In this document: positions 56,725-64,000 of the stretch, piece after piece
Numbering within the stretch: position 1 is the stretch's first letter
How the letters are laid out: the number at the start of each line of letters is the position of its first letter
Origin: Apilactobacillus kunkeei DSM 12361 = ATCC 700308
Lineage (GTDB): Bacteria; Bacillota; Bacilli; Lactobacillales; Lactobacillaceae
NCBI RefSeq assembly: GCF_001281265.1
Contig: NZ_JXDB01000006.1
Location: forward strand, 48,128 to 112,127
Direction: 5' to 3'
Length of the DNA stretch: 64,000 bases
Made by a program: the position numbers and the translations under genes
The notes under the pieces: model-generated
Seen by the model: the letters and a program-made list of their open reading frames with translations, nothing else
The model's database searches: none
What the model was told of the DNA's origin: nothing

Positions 56725-58095
56725 ATGCAAGAATCACCGAAAAAAGAAGGACAACATCTTTCTAGAGGTTTAAAAAATCGTCATGTTCAATTAATTGCTT
56801 TGGGTGGAACCATTGGAACTGGTTTATTCCTAGGAGCTGGGGAATCCATTCATTTTGCAGGCCCATCAATTATTTTAGCTTACTTAATTGCTGGGATTGC
56901 TGGGTTCTTTATCATGAGATCACTTGGTGAATTATTATTATCAAATGTTGATTGCCATTCATTTATTGAATTTATTGAAAAATACTTGGGCGAAAAAATG
57001 GGATTTGTAGCCGGTTGGACATATTGGGCCTGTTGGATAACAATTGCCATGGCTGAAATTACAGCTGCCAGTTTGTACATAAAATATTGGTTCCCGAGTG
57101 TGCCACAATGGATAACTGGTTTAATTATTATTATTATTTTGTTCCTATTGAACACAATAAATGTATCAGCTTTTGGTGAAACTGAATTTTGGTTTGCATT
57201 GATTAAGGTTGTTGCTATTTTAGCTTTAATCGCAACAGGAATCGTTTTGGTAATCATAAATTACAAAACTCCTGTTGGTCATGCAAGTATAGGTAACCTA
57301 TTTGGACACAGAATGTTTGCACATGGTATTTCAGGTTTCTTAATGAGTTTTCAAATGGTTATATTTAGTTTTGCTGGAATTGAAATGATTGGTATGACCG
57401 CTTCAGAAACACATAATCCTGAAAAAGTTATTCCAAAGGCTATTAACGAAGTTCCTTCAAGAATTTTAATTTTTTACATTGGTTCATTGGTAGCATTAAT
57501 GTGCATTTATCCATGGAAATACATTAATGCCGATTCAAGTCCATTCGTGCAAGTTTTCCAAAATATTGGAATTGCAGGGGCTGCATCAATTATTAATTTT
57601 GTTGTTTTAACTGCAGCTGTATCTGCATGTAATTCAGCAATCTTTACAACAGGTAGAATGGCATACTCACTATGTTATGGTACTAATAACAAAATCGGTA
57701 AGAAGATTGGTTCATTAACTAAGAATGGTTTGCCAGCGGCAGGAATCGTATTCTCAATCGTTGTTATTGCAATTTCATTATTCTTAAATGCATTTATGCC
57801 AAACGGCGTTTTCCAATTAATTTCAAGTGTAGCTACCACTTGTTTCTTATTCATTTGGGGATTAATTATAATTGCACACATTAAATATAGGAAGACTGTT
57901 AAGAAGAACAAGAAAGAAGGTAATCTAACATTTAAGATGCCTTTATTCCCACTTTCAAATTACTTTGTATTGGCATTCTTATTATTCGTAGCAATTGTAT
58001 TGCTATTTAGAGTAGATACAATGATTCCATTAATCGGATCAATCGTATGGATTGTATTCCTATACATCTTCAAGGTTGTTAAAGACCGAGTATAA
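56725..58095 (+). CDS. Amino acid permease, APC superfamily
   Basis: 456 residues with about 12 membrane helices. The family signature is at the N-terminus (QLIALGGTIGTGLFLGAG) with GEL and the FSFAGIEMIGMTASET segment, as in LysP/AroP/GABA-type permeases. The substrate cannot be assigned from sequence. The start is ATG at 56725 with GAGGAGGGTGA; upstream in-frame starts lie in the inverted-repeat region. It is a single-gene unit ended by a terminator. Confidence 0.9.
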   Translation: MQESPKKEGQHLSRGLKNRHVQLIALGGTIGTGLFLGAGESIHFAGPSIILAYLIAGIAGFFIMRSLGELLLSNVDCHSFIEFIEKYLGEKMGFVAGWTYWACWITIAMAEITAASLYIKYWFPSVPQWITGLIIIIILFLLNTINVSAFGETEFWFALIKVVAILALIATGIVLVIINYKTPVGHASIGNLFGHRMFAHGISGFLMSFQMVIFSFAGIEMIGMTASETHNPEKVIPKAINEVPSRILIFYIGSLVALMCIYPWKYINADSSPFVQVFQNIGIAGAASIINFVVLTAAVSACNSAIFTTGRMAYSLCYGTNNKIGKKIGSLTKNGLPAAGIVFSIVVIAISLFLNAFMPNGVFQLISSVATTCFLFIWGLIIIAHIKYRKTVKKNKKEGNLTFKMPLFPLSNYFVLAFLLFVAIVLLFRVDTMIPLIGSIVWIVFLYIFKVVKDRV

Positions 58096-58099
58096 ATAT

Positions 58100-58161
58100 A
58101 AAACAGTTTCAACGACCAATTACTTAATTAAGTGGTTAGTTTGCTTGAAGCTGTTTTTTTT
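58100..58161 (+). terminator. Rho-independent terminator after the permease gene
   Basis: AAAACAG-TTCAA at the left pairs with TTGAA-CTGTTTT at the right (one-base bulges), enclosing an inner ACTTAATTAAGT hairpin, then a run of eight T. Confidence 0.8.
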
Positions 58162-58217
58162 ATTTTTCATTTGCTTAATAATAGTTTATTCTATTAGTAA
58201 GGAAGTAGGTGGCAAGA

Positions 58218-58826
58218 ATGAAATACTTTATAGCGGATACGCATTTTCTTGATAAACACATGATAGGAAATAAGAATTTCGCGCCACGACCATATTTCTT
58301 TGTGGATGAGATGGATAACGATATCATTAAAAACTGGAATGAAGAAGTTTCTGACAGTGATATTGTTTATCATTTAGGTGATATCGCAGTCTGTCATGAA
58401 AAGCCCCAAAGAAAAGCACATGAAAAAATTTATGATATTTTAAAACAATTGAATGGACAGATTGTCTTTATTAAAGGAAATCATGACAGTAGAGCTTTGT
58501 TCAAGTTCATTGAGAAAAATAATTATGAATTAAATGGGAAACCAAAGTTTTCTTTCCACGATGTCGGAGCTTTGATTAAGATGAATCACACCCAATACTA
58601 TATGACTCATTATCCATTGATGATGGGCCAGGTTGGACCGATTATTGATCTTCATGGTCATATTCATCACTATTCAGTACCGGTAAAAGAAAATATCAAT
58701 GTTGGAGTAGATAGTCCAGAAAAAGATTATTTAGGCTATGAGAAACCATTTGGTGCTCCGTTTAGCGAACAGGATATTTTTACAATGGTGGAACAAAAGA
58801 AAATTGATTTTGCCAAAAGACGATAA
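58218..58826 (+). CDS. Calcineurin-like metallophosphoesterase
   Basis: 202 residues. All metal-binding motifs are present: ADTHFLD, HLGDIAVC, IKGNHDS, MTHYPLM and HGHIHH. Substrate unknown; the family includes small nucleotide phosphodiesterases. The start is ATG at 58218 after GTAGGTGG. Its stop overlaps the ribosome binding site of the next gene. Confidence 0.85.
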   Translation: MKYFIADTHFLDKHMIGNKNFAPRPYFFVDEMDNDIIKNWNEEVSDSDIVYHLGDIAVCHEKPQRKAHEKIYDILKQLNGQIVFIKGNHDSRALFKFIEKNNYELNGKPKFSFHDVGALIKMNHTQYYMTHYPLMMGQVGPIIDLHGHIHHYSVPVKENINVGVDSPEKDYLGYEKPFGAPFSEQDIFTMVEQKKIDFAKRR

Positions 58827-58839
58827 GGAGGAAGTAAGT

Positions 58840-60213
58840 TTGGAAAAAATTGCTATTTTACATACCAATGATTTACATTCACACTTTGAAAATTGGCCAA
58901 GAATAAAAAGATATTTAATTAGCGAAAAACAAAAGCTGGAAAAAGAAGGTTACTTTGTCATTACTGTTGATTTAGGTGATGCGTTAGATAGAGCTGATCC
59001 ATTAACTGATGCTACCAATGGTAAAGCAAACGTTGAATTATTAAACGAAATAGGCTATGATGCCGCCACAATTGGTAATAATGAGGGTTTAACTAATAGT
59101 AAAGACCAGTTAAACCATTTGTATGATGATGCCAACTTTGACGTCGTTTTAGCTAATATTGTCGATTCTGATACGAAGAAGAGACCTACTTGGGCTAATG
59201 AAACCAAGATGATTAACACACCTGCTGGTAATCACATCAAGATTTATGGTTTAACAGCCCCTTACCAATCAACATACACTCTTGAGGGATGGACACCAAT
59301 CGATGACCAAGAAAAGATTCCTGAATTGTTGGACAATGATAAGGATGACGAAGTACTAGTATTGTTATCTCACTTAGGGGTTACTCAAGATAGATTAATT
59401 GCTAAGAAATTTCCACGTTTTGACGTTATCATTGGAAGTCATACTCACCATTTGTTTGAACATGGTGAAAGAGATAATCAATCGTTATTGGCTGCTGCTG
59501 GTAAGTATGGATACTACGTTGGAAAAGTAACACTAGAAGTTGAAGATAATCACGTCATCAATAGTGAAGCTAGTGTTGTTAAAACTAGTGACCTATCTGT
59601 TGAACCAGAAGATAGTAAGTGGCTTGATGCTTTAGAACAACGTGGTCAAGACATTCTTGCTCAATCTAAAGTTGCTAAGTTAGATGAAAAAATGGATAAT
59701 GGTCTTCGTGGTAAACCGAGAATGGTTAGCGAATTTCTATCTGCGATGAAAGAAAAAGCAGGCACTAAAGCAGCAATCGTTAATAATGGATTGTTCTTAC
59801 ACCCTCTTCCAAAAGGGATTGTAGATAAGAATCAATTACATCAAATCTTGCCACATTCCATGCATGTAACTAAGACAACGTTATCAGGTAGCGACTTATG
59901 GCGCATGGTAATGGAAATGCAAAAGAATTGGAAGTTCCTAATTGCATATGAACAAAAGGGTATGGGCTTTAGAGGAAAGTACTTTGGCCAATTAAACTAT
60001 GATGGAATCGATGTTGATGACCAAAACAATGTTTACTTCGATGGTAAGTTGATTGATTTTAATCAAAACTACGAAATTGCATTACTAGATCATTACATCT
60101 TCATTCCGTTCTTCCCAACAGTTGCAATTAAGGGTGATAATAATATCTTGTATGATCAAACACTTAGAGAAGTGTTCGCATCATACCTATCAAAGAAATA
60201 TCCGCTAGAATAG
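58840..60213 (+). CDS. 5'-nucleotidase / bifunctional metallophosphatase (YunD-like)
   Basis: 457 residues. The N-terminal phosphoesterase has LHTNDLHSHF, DLGDALDR, GNNEG, LLSHLG and GSHTHHLFEHG; the C-terminal substrate domain contains NNGLFLHPLPKG. No signal peptide is seen, so it is cytoplasmic, unlike secreted UshA enzymes. The start is TTG at 58840 with AAGGAGGAAG. It is the first of the conserved yunD-yutD-yutF set. Confidence 0.88.
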   Translation: MEKIAILHTNDLHSHFENWPRIKRYLISEKQKLEKEGYFVITVDLGDALDRADPLTDATNGKANVELLNEIGYDAATIGNNEGLTNSKDQLNHLYDDANFDVVLANIVDSDTKKRPTWANETKMINTPAGNHIKIYGLTAPYQSTYTLEGWTPIDDQEKIPELLDNDKDDEVLVLLSHLGVTQDRLIAKKFPRFDVIIGSHTHHLFEHGERDNQSLLAAAGKYGYYVGKVTLEVEDNHVINSEASVVKTSDLSVEPEDSKWLDALEQRGQDILAQSKVAKLDEKMDNGLRGKPRMVSEFLSAMKEKAGTKAAIVNNGLFLHPLPKGIVDKNQLHQILPHSMHVTKTTLSGSDLWRMVMEMQKNWKFLIAYEQKGMGFRGKYFGQLNYDGIDVDDQNNVYFDGKLIDFNQNYEIALLDHYIFIPFFPTVAIKGDNNILYDQTLREVFASYLSKKYPLE

Positions 60214-60225
60214 GAGAGGATAATT

Positions 60226-60774
60226 TTGGATCGTAAGAGTATTGAAGAGCTAGTCGAAGAAAAGAATAGTAACTATAAACCACTAGCTAACATAAAACTT
60301 GAAGACGAAAAGACCATTTTAATTAATGGCCACAAATATGAAATCATCAGTAATCGTAATAACTGTTTTAATATTGATGACTTCACTGCTAGTTACAATC
60401 CCATTTTTAGTAGATACAGCTTTATCGTTGGTGATTACGGCTATGGCGTATTAAGACTAAAGGGATTCTCAGATGATGGTAGTAATACACCACTACAGAC
60501 TCAATTCATGGCAATTCAAGACTATTTATATGAATATGCCAACATGGGTGCAGACTACTTTGTCTTGCATAACTTAGAAGTAAAGACTAAACCAAATGGT
60601 TCCTTTAATAAGCGAAGAGGACGTCGTTCATCTAATAAGAACAACCGTCACGCATTTATTAAAGAAAAGGTCACTAACGAAAAGCCTCGTGTTGATAAAA
60701 GAGAACACGTAACAGTGACCCAATCAAAGGGACATGGTAAGAGACATTTTACAATTAAACAAAGAACGGACTAG
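60226..60774 (+). CDS. yutD: YutD family protein (DUF1027)
   Basis: 182 residues. The YutD core covers about 30-125 (RYSFIVGDYGYGVLRLKGF, QFMAIQDYLYEYANMGADYF). The last ~55 residues are basic and low-complexity. Function unknown. The start is TTG at 60226 with GGAGAGGA. It lies between the YunD-like and YutF genes. Confidence 0.88.
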   Translation: MDRKSIEELVEEKNSNYKPLANIKLEDEKTILINGHKYEIISNRNNCFNIDDFTASYNPIFSRYSFIVGDYGYGVLRLKGFSDDGSNTPLQTQFMAIQDYLYEYANMGADYFVLHNLEVKTKPNGSFNKRRGRRSSNKNNRHAFIKEKVTNEKPRVDKREHVTVTQSKGHGKRHFTIKQRTD

Positions 60775-60786
60775 GAGAGAGTGTTA

Positions 60787-61566
60787 ATGAAAAAGTATAA
60801 GGGTTATTTTATTGACCTTGATGGCACAATTTATGCTGGAAGTAAGAGAATTCCAGCTGCCAAGAGATTTATCGAAAGACTACAATCAAATGGGATTGAT
60901 TTTCTTTTCGTAACCAATAACACAACCAAAATGCCAGAAGATGTAGTTAAAAACCTAGGTGATAATCATGACATTCATGTGAGTGTCAATAATGTTTACA
61001 CTGCCGGACTAGCTACTGCTGACTATGTAAAAAAAGATGCTGAAAGTAACCAATTCGACAAGACAGCTTATGTTGTTGGTGAAAAGGGATTAATAACTGC
61101 TCTTCAAAATAACGGTTTTGAAATTACTGATAATAATCCTAGCTATGTAATCGTTGGTTTAGATAGTTCAGTTAATTACGATCAATTAAGCAAGGCAGTT
61201 CTATTAGTAAGGGATGGTGCTAAGTTTATTGGTACTAATCCGGATAGTAATATTCCAACTGAAAAAGGGATGCAACCAGGAGCAGGTTCATTAGTAAAAC
61301 TGGTTGAATACGCAACCCAACAAAAGCCTGTTTTAATTGGTAAACCAGAATCAATTATCATGCAAAACGCATTGGATAAGATTGGCTTGAATAAGTCCGA
61401 TGTAGTCATGGTTGGAGACAACTACATGACTGATATTTCAGCGGGTATTAACTTTGGCATGGATACCTTAATTGTTTACACTGGTTTATCTACCAAGGAA
61501 CAAGTGGCACAAAAAGAAGTGCAACCAACTCATCAAATTGATTCATTGGATGACTGGGAAGTTTAA
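60787..61566 (+). CDS. yutF: HAD-superfamily phosphatase, NagD/YutF type (TIGR01457)
   Basis: 259 residues. HAD motif I FIDLDGTIY, motif II FVTNNTT, the Lys motif near GKPES, and motif III MVGDNYMTDI are complete. Family members dephosphorylate 5'- or 3'-nucleotides or sugar phosphates. The start is ATG at 60787 with AGGAGAG. It is followed after one base by the membrane protein gene. Confidence 0.9.
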   Translation: MKKYKGYFIDLDGTIYAGSKRIPAAKRFIERLQSNGIDFLFVTNNTTKMPEDVVKNLGDNHDIHVSVNNVYTAGLATADYVKKDAESNQFDKTAYVVGEKGLITALQNNGFEITDNNPSYVIVGLDSSVNYDQLSKAVLLVRDGAKFIGTNPDSNIPTEKGMQPGAGSLVKLVEYATQQKPVLIGKPESIIMQNALDKIGLNKSDVVMVGDNYMTDISAGINFGMDTLIVYTGLSTKEQVAQKEVQPTHQIDSLDDWEV

Positions 61567-61567
61567 T

Positions 61568-62194
61568 TTGAATATTGAATTTATGAAGTATCGAGCATTG
61601 TCATTAGTAATCATCTTGTGGTTTGTAACTTGCTCGATATTTTTATTTATGAACATGCCATTTATATATACGTCAGTTGTCCACGTATTAAACGTACAAC
61701 ATGATATTAAAATGAGTTCAAGACAAATTAGTGATAATTACTTATTGATTATTAGATATTTACAATCATTTTTTATTAGTGATATGCAAACGACGTTGCC
61801 AATTAATAACGTGGTAAGGATACACTTTAGGGATGTAAGAGGGTTAATTCTTTTAAATAATCTCTTCATGGTAGTTATAACGCCAATAGTCATCAAAATA
61901 TTGATTGTATTAAGGAAAAATCACTATTTATGGCTTTTGAAATCAGCGCTTAGGCAAATTTACGGATGTTCCGTATTTCTTTTTGTGTTTGCTTTAATTG
62001 ATTTCAATGATGCTTTTATCTTTTTCCATAAAATCCTATTTAGAAACAACGACTGGATTTTTAATGCAAAAAAAGAACCAATCATCATACTGTTTCCAGA
62101 TCAGTACTTTATGATTGGCTTTGTTTTTGTATTTATATTTGTAACGGTATTTTATTTAATCTTATTTCGATTTATTAATAGATCAACACAATAA
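61568..62194 (+). CDS. TIGR01906 family integral membrane protein
   Basis: 208 residues with four to five hydrophobic helices (about 9-31, 96-113, 126-150 and 183-204). The loop NYLLIIRYLQSF and an HFRDVRGLI-type segment fit TIGR01906. The start is TTG at 61568, directly after the yutF stop; ATG 61583 is an alternative with no clear ribosome site. It closes the operon. Confidence 0.8.
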   Translation: MNIEFMKYRALSLVIILWFVTCSIFLFMNMPFIYTSVVHVLNVQHDIKMSSRQISDNYLLIIRYLQSFFISDMQTTLPINNVVRIHFRDVRGLILLNNLFMVVITPIVIKILIVLRKNHYLWLLKSALRQIYGCSVFLFVFALIDFNDAFIFFHKILFRNNDWIFNAKKEPIIILFPDQYFMIGFVFVFIFVTVFYLILFRFINRSTQ

Positions 62195-62221
62195 AAAGGA
62201 CCCAGTATAGGAGTCCTTTTT
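62193..62221. terminator. Bidirectional terminator between the TIGR01906 and DedA genes
   Basis: AAAAAGGAC (62193-62201) pairs with GTCCTTTTT (62213-62221); it ends both convergent genes. Confidence 0.85.
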
Positions 62222-62222
62222 A

Positions 62223-62861
62223 TTATGCTTTCTTTTCTTTTTTGAACAATGCTACTAAAGCAGGAATACAAGTTACTAGGATGATACCAAGTACAACCAC
62301 TGAGAAGTGTTCTTGTACGAATGGGATGTTTCCGAAGAAGTATCCTCCACCACAACATAGTAGTACCCAGACGATACAAGCAGCTACGTTATATTTAACG
62401 AACTTGCTGTACTTGTAACCACTTGAGGCTGCAATGAATGGTGCGAACGTTCTGATGATTGGCATGAACCTAGCAATAAATATAGCTAAGATACCATATT
62501 TATCAAAGAAAGTTTTCGCTTTGTCTAGTTGTTCTTGTTTAATGAACTTACCAATATGTTTTTGCTTAGTAAGTTTATTACCAACTTTTTCACCAAGGAA
62601 GAAGTTTAATGAGTCACCGACGATTGAAGCAATTAAGAATAGGATGATAAATATGAATATACTTAGGTGATATTTTGGATTTGCAGAGATAGCTGCTGCT
62701 GCAAACAGTAATGAATCCCCAGGTAGGAATGGCATAATTACAATTCCAGTTTCAATGAAGATTACTAGAAATAGTAGTAGGTAGGTCCAATCACCAAAAT
62801 AATTAACCAAGTTAATGATGTGTTGGTCAATGTGTAATATAAAATCTATTAAAAGTTGCAT
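62223..62861 (-). CDS. DedA family membrane protein (SNARE-associated)
   Basis: 212 residues. Helices surround the DedA signatures (IMPFLPGDSLLFAAAAI, ARFMPIIRTFAPFIAASSGY). DedA proteins transport or flip undecaprenyl phosphate or other lipids. It lies alone on the minus strand with AAGGAGAG before its ATG. The 147 bases between it and the cyclophilin gene are AT-rich promoter-type sequence with no further element seen. Confidence 0.9.
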   Translation of the reverse strand: MQLLIDFILHIDQHIINLVNYFGDWTYLLLFLVIFIETGIVIMPFLPGDSLLFAAAAISANPKYHLSIFIFIILFLIASIVGDSLNFFLGEKVGNKLTKQKHIGKFIKQEQLDKAKTFFDKYGILAIFIARFMPIIRTFAPFIAASSGYKYSKFVKYNVAACIVWVLLCCGGGYFFGNIPFVQEHFSVVVLGIILVTCIPALVALFKKEKKA

Positions 62862-63008
62862 TTCTCTCTCCTTTTGTTGTTTAACTATATTCTAACAAAT
62901 TTACATGATTTACATTAAAGTTTTTTTAAAATAATTTAGTAAAAACACTTAATCATTTTTACTTCGTTAGCTATAATAGATATAACAATTAAACATTTGG
63001 AGGACAAA

Positions 63009-63599
63009 ATGACTCAATATCCACAATTAAGTATAGATGATAAATATAAGCCGATGGCAATTCTAAAGACAAATTATGGTGACATTCAAATAGCTTTGTT
63101 TGAAAAACAAGCACCTCAAGCAGTAGAAAACTTCATGAAGTTAGCAGAAGTTGGTTACTATGATGGAACAACTTTCCACAGAGTTATTAAAGACTTTATG
63201 ATCCAAGGTGGTGATCCAACAGCAACTGGTGCAGGAGGGGAAAGTATTTGGAATCGTCCATTTGATGATGAATTTTCTAAAGACTTATACAACGTACGTG
63301 GAGCTGTGTCTATGGCTAATTCTGGTCCAAACACCAATGGTAGTCAGTTTTTTATTGTACAAAATAAGACACTTCCTGAAACACTAATGGATCAAATGAA
63401 TGAAGCTGGATTCCCTGAAGAAATCATTGACTATTACGTTAAGAATGGTGGAACACCATGGCTAGATTTCAGACATACTGTATTCGGACAAGTAGTTAAG
63501 GGTATGGATATCGTTGATAAGATTGCAGATGCTAAAGTAGATGCAAGTGATAAACCCGTTGAAGATGTTCTAGTAAACAAAGTAGAAATTTTTAAATAA
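63009..63599 (+). CDS. Cyclophilin-type peptidyl-prolyl cis-trans isomerase
   Basis: 196 residues. Cyclophilin motifs: FHRVIKDFMIQGGDP, MANSGPNTNGSQFFI and FGQVVKGMDIV, with the catalytic arginine in FHR. An insertion follows QNKTL (about 125-150). No signal peptide, so it is cytoplasmic. The start is ATG at 63009 with GGAGG; the in-frame TTG at 62997 overlaps that site. It precedes the rRNA operon. Confidence 0.93.
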   Translation: MTQYPQLSIDDKYKPMAILKTNYGDIQIALFEKQAPQAVENFMKLAEVGYYDGTTFHRVIKDFMIQGGDPTATGAGGESIWNRPFDDEFSKDLYNVRGAVSMANSGPNTNGSQFFIVQNKTLPETLMDQMNEAGFPEEIIDYYVKNGGTPWLDFRHTVFGQVVKGMDIVDKIADAKVDASDKPVEDVLVNKVEIFK

Positions 63600-63603
63600 G
63601 TAC

Positions 63604-63632
63604 TTGACCGTAAAAAGACTTCCTGGTAGTAT
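63604..63632 (+). promoter_or_regulatory. Possible distal rrn promoter
   Basis: TTGACC, a 17-base spacer and TAGTAT. Weaker match than the two below. Confidence 0.45.
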
Positions 63633-63690
63633 AAATATTGCTGTTGAGATAGATTACTTAATCTTCTCAAATGGCCTTGAAAAATTGATG

Positions 63691-63719
63691 TTGACAGTGA
63701 TTGATGATTTTGATATTAT
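63691..63719 (+). promoter_or_regulatory. rrn promoter P1
   Basis: TTGACA, a 17-base spacer and TATTAT, about 263 bases before the mature 16S start. Confidence 0.8.
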
Positions 63720-63773
63720 AATCTAGTCGCGTTAAATCAGTTGATTTCAAGCGTTGGCAAATAAAAAAAGTTA

Positions 63774-63802
63774 TTGACACTGTGTTGATAATTTGCTATG
63801 AT
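63774..63802 (+). promoter_or_regulatory. rrn promoter P2
   Basis: TTGACA, a 17-base spacer and TATGAT, preceded by an AT-rich stretch (63759-63773) of UP-element type. Tandem promoters are usual for rRNA operons. Confidence 0.88.
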
Positions 63803-63842
63803 TAATGAGTTGTCAATTGAGGCAACAAGTTAATAAAAGGTA

Positions 63843-63856
63843 GATCTTTGAAAACT
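63843..63856 (+). promoter_or_regulatory. boxA-like antitermination element of the rRNA leader
   Basis: GATCTTTGAAAACT resembles the boxA of Firmicute rrn leaders (CTTTGAAAAC core), where Nus factors assemble. The rest of the 63600-63981 gap is leader RNA with no gene. Confidence 0.65.
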
Positions 63857-63981
63857 GAACAAGATTGATAATCGATGATGTGTAAGGAACTTACAACTTG
63901 GTTGTGAGAATTAAACATTGCGAAGTCAATTCGCTTATAAAATAACAATTTATTCAGAAGAGCTAAGTTAAGCTTTTCATC

Positions 63982-64000
63982 TATAAGATGAGAGTTTGAT
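63982..64000 (+). rRNA. 16S ribosomal RNA, first bases only
   Basis: The window ends in AGAGTTTGAT, the universally conserved 5' segment of 16S rRNA, placed just after a leader with promoters and boxA. The mature 5' end is estimated at about 63982; most of the gene lies outside. Confidence 0.92.

Noticed and set aside
58840..60213. GNNE instead of GNHE in the 5'-nucleotidase as a lost active site
   Set aside because: From memory the YunD subfamily normally has GNNEG here, so it is probably a subfamily feature and not a defect.
1..64000. Insertion sequences, prophage, CRISPR arrays, tRNA genes
   Set aside because: No transposase or phage-type protein, no regularly spaced repeats and no tRNA-like fold with a T-loop consensus were seen on either strand.

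Overview
The window is a contiguous piece of a Gram-positive, low-GC chromosome. Gene content and order point to the Lactobacillaceae. Evidence includes T-box leaders on aminoacyl-tRNA synthetase genes, ccpA with a cre-like site, the ireB-ruvX-yrzB set, a comG operon followed by ytxK and ackA, and the ymfF-ymfH-rodZ-pgsA-cinA-recA-rny-ymdB-mutS-mutL-ruvA-ruvB order. The base composition is AT-rich. The genus cannot be fixed from this sequence; a small-genome, heterofermentative-type lactobacillus is a guess. I see no mobile element, CRISPR array or tRNA gene, and nearly everything is core genome.

Layout. 1-4.8 kb: end of an XRE/Rgg-like regulator, then minus-strand yueI-rarA-small membrane protein-uspA, then rpsD with a structured leader and the GAF-type methionine sulfoxide reductase gene. 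4.9-9.8 kb: ezrA, a cysteine desulfurase with thiI (tRNA 4-thiouridine), and tpx. 9.8-18.2 kb: T-box-controlled valS with folC, then the shape and division cluster mreBCD-minCD. 18.2-20.7 kb: a T-box-controlled polar amino acid ABC transporter. 20.7-35.7 kb: two M16 peptidase-like genes, rodZ-like, pgsA, a CinA reduced to its C-terminal domain, recA, rny, ymdB, mutS, mutL, ruvA, ruvB and yajC. 35.8-45.8 kb: an NrnA-like DHH phosphoesterase, a CshB-like helicase, T-box-controlled alaS, ireB, ruvX, yrzB, zapA, cvpA, mutS2 and trxA. 45.9-50.8 kb: yslB (minus), murI, rdgB, two envelope-associated small proteins, ccpA and yebC. 50.9-56.5 kb: the seven-gene comG DNA-uptake pilus operon, ytxK and ackA. 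56.7-63.6 kb: an amino acid permease, the yunD-yutD-yutF group, a DedA protein (minus) and a cyclophilin. 63.6-64.0 kb: tandem promoters, boxA and the first bases of a 16S rRNA gene.

The most notable result is that RNase Y (26617-28182) keeps its membrane anchor, coiled coil and KH motif but has lost several HD-domain metal ligands (HD to HE, HH to DN, downstream D to N). Its known partner YmdB, encoded next door, looks intact. This suggests a catalytically dead RNase Y acting as a scaffold. The second is the comG promoter region: a ComX-type box (TTCGAATA) sits at the loop of a perfect intrinsic-terminator hairpin whose 3' arm carries the comGA ribosome binding site. Such a layout could block read-through and allow only competence-driven expression. 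Other points are a T-box leader on the ABC transporter whose specifier and T-box base disagree, a long-range-paired rpsD leader, a LexA-type palindrome at recA, and a 45-codon comGG.

Start codons were placed by ribosome-binding-site spacing. Several genes start with TTG or GTG, and many upstream in-frame starts fall inside leaders or terminators and were rejected.
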